The notes beneath the pieces are model-generated. The model saw only the letters and a program-made list of their open reading frames with translations. It did not search any database and was not told the origin of the DNA. Source: an uncultured Xanthobacteraceae bacterium (lineage in GTDB: Bacteria > Pseudomonadota > Alphaproteobacteria > Rhizobiales > Xanthobacteraceae). From it: a stretch of 9,126 bases of DNA. Below are positions 6,957 to 9,126 of the stretch, one piece after another; position 1 is the first letter of the stretch; every line of letters starts with the position of its first letter. A program made the position numbers and the translations under genes. Location of the stretch: positions 1-9,126 of the forward strand of contig CATPCO010000582.1 in assembly GCA_955652925.1 (NCBI GenBank), read 5' to 3'.

Positions 6957-7032
6957 TAGGTCGGGTCGAGCGCTGGCGAGACCCGACACTGCGACGGCTT
7001 GTTGGGTCTCGTGAAGAACTCGACCCAACCTA
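6957..7032. repeat. REP/BIME-like inverted pair of palindromic repeat units
   Basis: Two copies of one imperfect palindrome face each other. The plus-strand copy at 6957-6988 reads TAGGTCGGGTCGAG, a 6-nt loop, then CGAGACCCGACA. The minus-strand copy at 7032-7000 reads TAGGTTGGGTCGAG, a 7-nt loop, then CGAGACCCAACA. Arms agree at 13 of 14 and 11 of 12 positions, and each copy also folds on itself with a 7- to 8-bp perfect stem. Because the copies are inverted, the whole 76 bp can form one long hairpin or cruciform. It starts 6 bp after the opine-dehydrogenase stop. It resembles the short intergenic palindromes scattered through many proteobacterial genomes; the genome-wide copy number cannot be seen here. 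Confidence 0.75.
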
Positions 7033-7066
7033 CGTTCTCTCCTGCATCGTCGATGGCCGACGCAAG

Positions 7067-7090
7067 CGTTGGGTCGCGCTCGACCCAACG
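7067..7090. repeat. Third palindromic unit: perfect 10-bp hairpin before the M24 gene
   Basis: CGTTGGGTCG-CGCT-CGACCCAACG is a perfect 10-bp stem with a 4-nt loop. It shares the GTTGGGTC/GACCCAAC core with the two units upstream but lacks their longer arms. It ends 8 bp before the GGAG ribosome site and 17 bp before the M24 start codon. It has no T-tract, so it is not an intrinsic terminator. It could block RNA decay from the 3' side or affect translation of the M24 gene. Confidence 0.7.
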
Positions 7091-7107
7091 ACAAACGTGG
7101 AGCGCTG

Positions 7108-8223
7108 ATGGAACACGAAGTCCTTCGCAAGCTGCGAGCCGCCATGCTGCGCGCGGGCCATGACGCGCTGGTGGCGTTCTCGCAGGACAATGTCACCTAC
7201 ACGGCGGGCTTCCTGGTGCCGAGTCACGCAAGCAATCGTTTCCGCCGTACCATTACCATTCTGGCAGGAGAGAGATTCGCGGCACAGATCGTGGTGAATG
7301 TGGAGGAGAACCTGGCGCGGGAGCGCTCGCGCTTCGCCGATATTCGCGCCTATAACCAGTTCACGCAGGATCCTGCTGACGTCCTCGCTGATGCGCTCGT
7401 CGAGGCGGGCGTGGCGTCAGGGCAAATCGCAATCGAGCTCGATTACATGCCGGCGCAGGATTACATGCGCTTGCGCGAACGGTTGCCGTCGGCGAAATTC
7501 GTGCCGTGTCGCGAGCTCTACTTCAACGCGCGCATGATCAAAACCAATGAAGAGATCTCGCTCCTCAAGCAGGTCGGGCGGTTGACTGACCGCGTGGTCG
7601 GAGACGTGTTGCGCGAAGTTCGTCCTGGCATCACCGAGAAGTCGCTCGCACAGATGATCGGCAACCTCATGTTGGAGGGCGGTTGCGACGGGCTCAAATG
7701 TCAGGTCGGCTCCGGCGTGCGCAGCGGGATCACCAACTGCGCGCCGACCGACAAGCCGATTGAGTCGGGCGATATCCTGCGCATCGAGGTCCTCGGCGAC
7801 ATGAAACATTACCGCTCAAACGTGACTCGCACCGCCATACTGGCCGAGCCGACCGGCGAGCAGCGCGGAATCTGGAGCGTCATGATCGGCGCGCGTGAGA
7901 CCTGCAAGGCCATGCTCAAGCCGGGGACGGCGGTGGCAGACCTTTATCGCACCTACGTCAAATATCTACGGGATCGAGGCATCGAGCCCACACTGAAATT
8001 TCTCGGGCACGGCATCGGCCAGACCATTCATGAGGAGCCATATATCACCGATAGCCGCAGCGTGGTGCTGGAGCCGAATATCACCTGCACCATGGAGCCG
8101 CTCTATATGATTCCCGGACGCATGGGCTTCCATGTCGAGGACATGTACCTCATCACGCCGGACGGCTTTGAGGCGCTGACCGGCACGATCACGCCAAATG
8201 ACGAGCTGATACGGGTGGGTTGA
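7108..8223 (+). CDS. M24 family creatinase-like hydrolase with altered metal-ligand positions
   Basis: A 371-aa cytoplasmic pita-bread protein: a creatinase/prolidase N-terminal domain (about 1-140) and an M24 catalytic domain (about 147-370). The M24 landmarks align well: NEEISLLKQ (147-155), GSGVRSGITN (201-210), SGDILRIEVLG (220-230), SNVTRT (237-242), LGHGIGQTIHEEP (299-311), CTMEPLYM (327-334) and GFHVEDMYLIT (340-350). Against E. coli aminopeptidase P as I recall it, with identical spacing, the His before the GD motif is Asn210, the first metal Asp is Glu227 and the second is Asn238. His301, His308, Glu330 and Glu344 remain. A normal dimetal peptidase site is therefore unlikely. Metal-free creatinase, which hydrolyses a C-N bond, is the known precedent, though this protein also lacks creatinase's catalytic-His position. 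ATG 7108 has GGAG 5 nt upstream; an upstream in-frame TTG at 7069 falls inside the repeat hairpin and is rejected. Confidence 0.9.
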   Translation: MEHEVLRKLRAAMLRAGHDALVAFSQDNVTYTAGFLVPSHASNRFRRTITILAGERFAAQIVVNVEENLARERSRFADIRAYNQFTQDPADVLADALVEAGVASGQIAIELDYMPAQDYMRLRERLPSAKFVPCRELYFNARMIKTNEEISLLKQVGRLTDRVVGDVLREVRPGITEKSLAQMIGNLMLEGGCDGLKCQVGSGVRSGITNCAPTDKPIESGDILRIEVLGDMKHYRSNVTRTAILAEPTGEQRGIWSVMIGARETCKAMLKPGTAVADLYRTYVKYLRDRGIEPTLKFLGHGIGQTIHEEPYITDSRSVVLEPNITCTMEPLYMIPGRMGFHVEDMYLITPDGFEALTGTITPNDELIRVG

Positions 8224-8226
8224 ACG

Positions 8227-9126
8227 GTGTCCGTGCGCATCGGCGTGAGCTTCGATGGTTTCATTCCGACGGGGGAAGCGATTGCGCTCGCAAAGCGCGC
8301 GGTCGCTGCGGGAGCGAAAAGCCTCTGGATGGCCGAGCACCTGGGCTACCGGGAAGCGATTGCCACCTGCATGGCATTCGCGATGAAGGTGCCTGGTAGC
8401 GTCCTCGTGCCAACGGCAGTCAGCCCGTATCTCTGGCACTCGATGCCGACCGCCATGGCCATGGCGACGCTCGATGAAGCCGCGCCCGGTTGCGCAGCAA
8501 TCGCCGTCGGCACCGGCAACCCGCTTTTTCTTGCCGAATCCGGCCGCGCGGTTGAGAAACCGGTGCGAGCGGTGCGGGAATTCACAGAGGCCCTGCGCAA
8601 GCTGTGGAGCGGCGAGGCGGTGCAGGCCAACGGCGAGTTCGTGCAACTCGCCGGCGCGCGGCTCGCGTTCAAGCCGAGCGCATCCATTCCGATCTATGTC
8701 GCGGCGATCGGCCCCGACATGCTCCGCCTCGCCGGCAGCATTGCGGATGGGGTCGTTCTGTCGGCAGGATTGTCGACCGACTCGGTTCGCGTGTCCATCG
8801 CGCGGTGTGTCGAAGGCGCTGCAACGAGAACTCGTGATCACGCGAAATTCCGCCGCGCCGGCTATCTGTTTTTTGGAACTTCACGCCATCCTAAGGAGGC
8901 GCTCGATGCGGTGCGCCAGAAGCTTGCCTTCGTAATGCGCAACAAATTTCTGGCAGCCAACATCAAGGCTTCCGGGATTGCCGTCGATCAGGAGGCCGTG
9001 ATTGCAGCCATTGCGCGGCGCGATCTCGCGGCTGCGAGCGCGCTGGTGCCCGACGAAGCGGTCGAGGCGTTCGGAATTGCCGGAACACCGGAGCACGCCA
9101 GCCGGCGGCTGCGGGAATTCCTCGAT
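8227..9126 (+). CDS. Luciferase-like (LLM class) flavin-dependent oxidoreductase, 3' end cut by window
   Basis: The reading frame is open from GTG 8227 to the window edge (300 codons), so the C-terminus is missing. The usual length of about 320-350 aa suggests a few tens of residues are lost. The TIM-barrel LLM family uses FMN or F420. Visible family marks are RIGVSFDGFIP (4-14), AKSLWMAEHLG (30-40), AAIAVGTGNP (90-99), the helix and loop EFTEALRKLWSGEAVQANGEFVQL (118-141), IPIYVAAIGPDMLRLAGSIADGVVLSA (154-180) and the near-C-terminal AFGIAGTPEHASRRLREF (281-298). The overall look is nearer the Mer/F420-type branch than the NtaA/EDTA monooxygenase branch; that is an impression. The M24 stop codon lies in the same frame only 3 nt before the GTG, so no earlier start is possible and the two genes are surely co-transcribed and probably coupled. 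GTG 8233 is an alternative start two codons later. Substrate unknown. Confidence 0.88.
   Translation, partial: MSVRIGVSFDGFIPTGEAIALAKRAVAAGAKSLWMAEHLGYREAIATCMAFAMKVPGSVLVPTAVSPYLWHSMPTAMAMATLDEAAPGCAAIAVGTGNPLFLAESGRAVEKPVRAVREFTEALRKLWSGEAVQANGEFVQLAGARLAFKPSASIPIYVAAIGPDMLRLAGSIADGVVLSAGLSTDSVRVSIARCVEGAATRTRDHAKFRRAGYLFFGTSRHPKEALDAVRQKLAFVMRNKFLAANIKASGIAVDQEAVIAAIARRDLAAASALVPDEAVEAFGIAGTPEHASRRLREFLD

Noticed and set aside
6957..7090. CRISPR array
   Set aside because: The three units are palindromes in mixed orientation with differing lengths and no regular spacers, so they fit a REP-like element.
7966..8841. 291-aa minus-strand frame across the M24/LLM junction
   Set aside because: It is antisense to two well-supported genes, and its composition (Arg, His, Gly, Asp) is typical of reverse-frame translation of GC-rich genes.

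Overview
The window is GC-rich and densely coding. It looks like a chromosomal segment of an alphaproteobacterium, most likely order Rhizobiales/Hyphomicrobiales (Bradyrhizobium and relatives). That rests on the Omp25/RopB-type small porin, the GC-rich codon use, and the style of the ABC, M24 and flavin-oxidoreductase genes. It is inferred by eye, without a database search.

Layout. Positions 1-281 hold no gene I can support. A small secreted protein of unknown function (282-725, +) converges with an outer-membrane beta-barrel protein (729-1532, -); their stop codons are 3 bp apart. Positions 1630-5713 on the minus strand form a complete four-gene CUT1/Ugp-type ABC importer operon. In transcription order it is ATPase (GTG start, 5713), Tat-type solute-binding protein, permease 1 and permease 2. 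The last three genes are packed with a 7-bp gap and an ATGA stop/start overlap. A 134-bp divergent region (5714-5847) separates this operon from a plus-strand set: an opine-dehydrogenase family enzyme (5848-6951), a creatinase-like M24 hydrolase (7108-8223), and a luciferase-like flavin-dependent oxidoreductase (8227 to beyond the window end). The 156-bp gap between the first two enzymes holds three palindromic units of a REP/BIME-like repeat.

How the genes may work together. The importer would bring an organic solute into the cytoplasm, and the divergent enzymes would process it. Opine dehydrogenases make or break the secondary amine linking an amino acid to a keto acid. Creatinase-type pita-bread enzymes hydrolyse C-N bonds. 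Luciferase-like flavoenzymes oxidise or reduce small organics, and some cleave C-N bonds. A catabolic locus for an opine-like or other N-substituted amino acid is therefore a reasonable hypothesis, but the substrate cannot be read from sequence.

The most distinctive observation is in the M24 protein. Three conserved pita-bread positions are changed (His to Asn210, Asp to Glu227, Asp to Asn238), while the distal His/Glu residues remain. It is therefore unlikely to be an ordinary dimetal aminopeptidase, whatever an automatic annotation would say.
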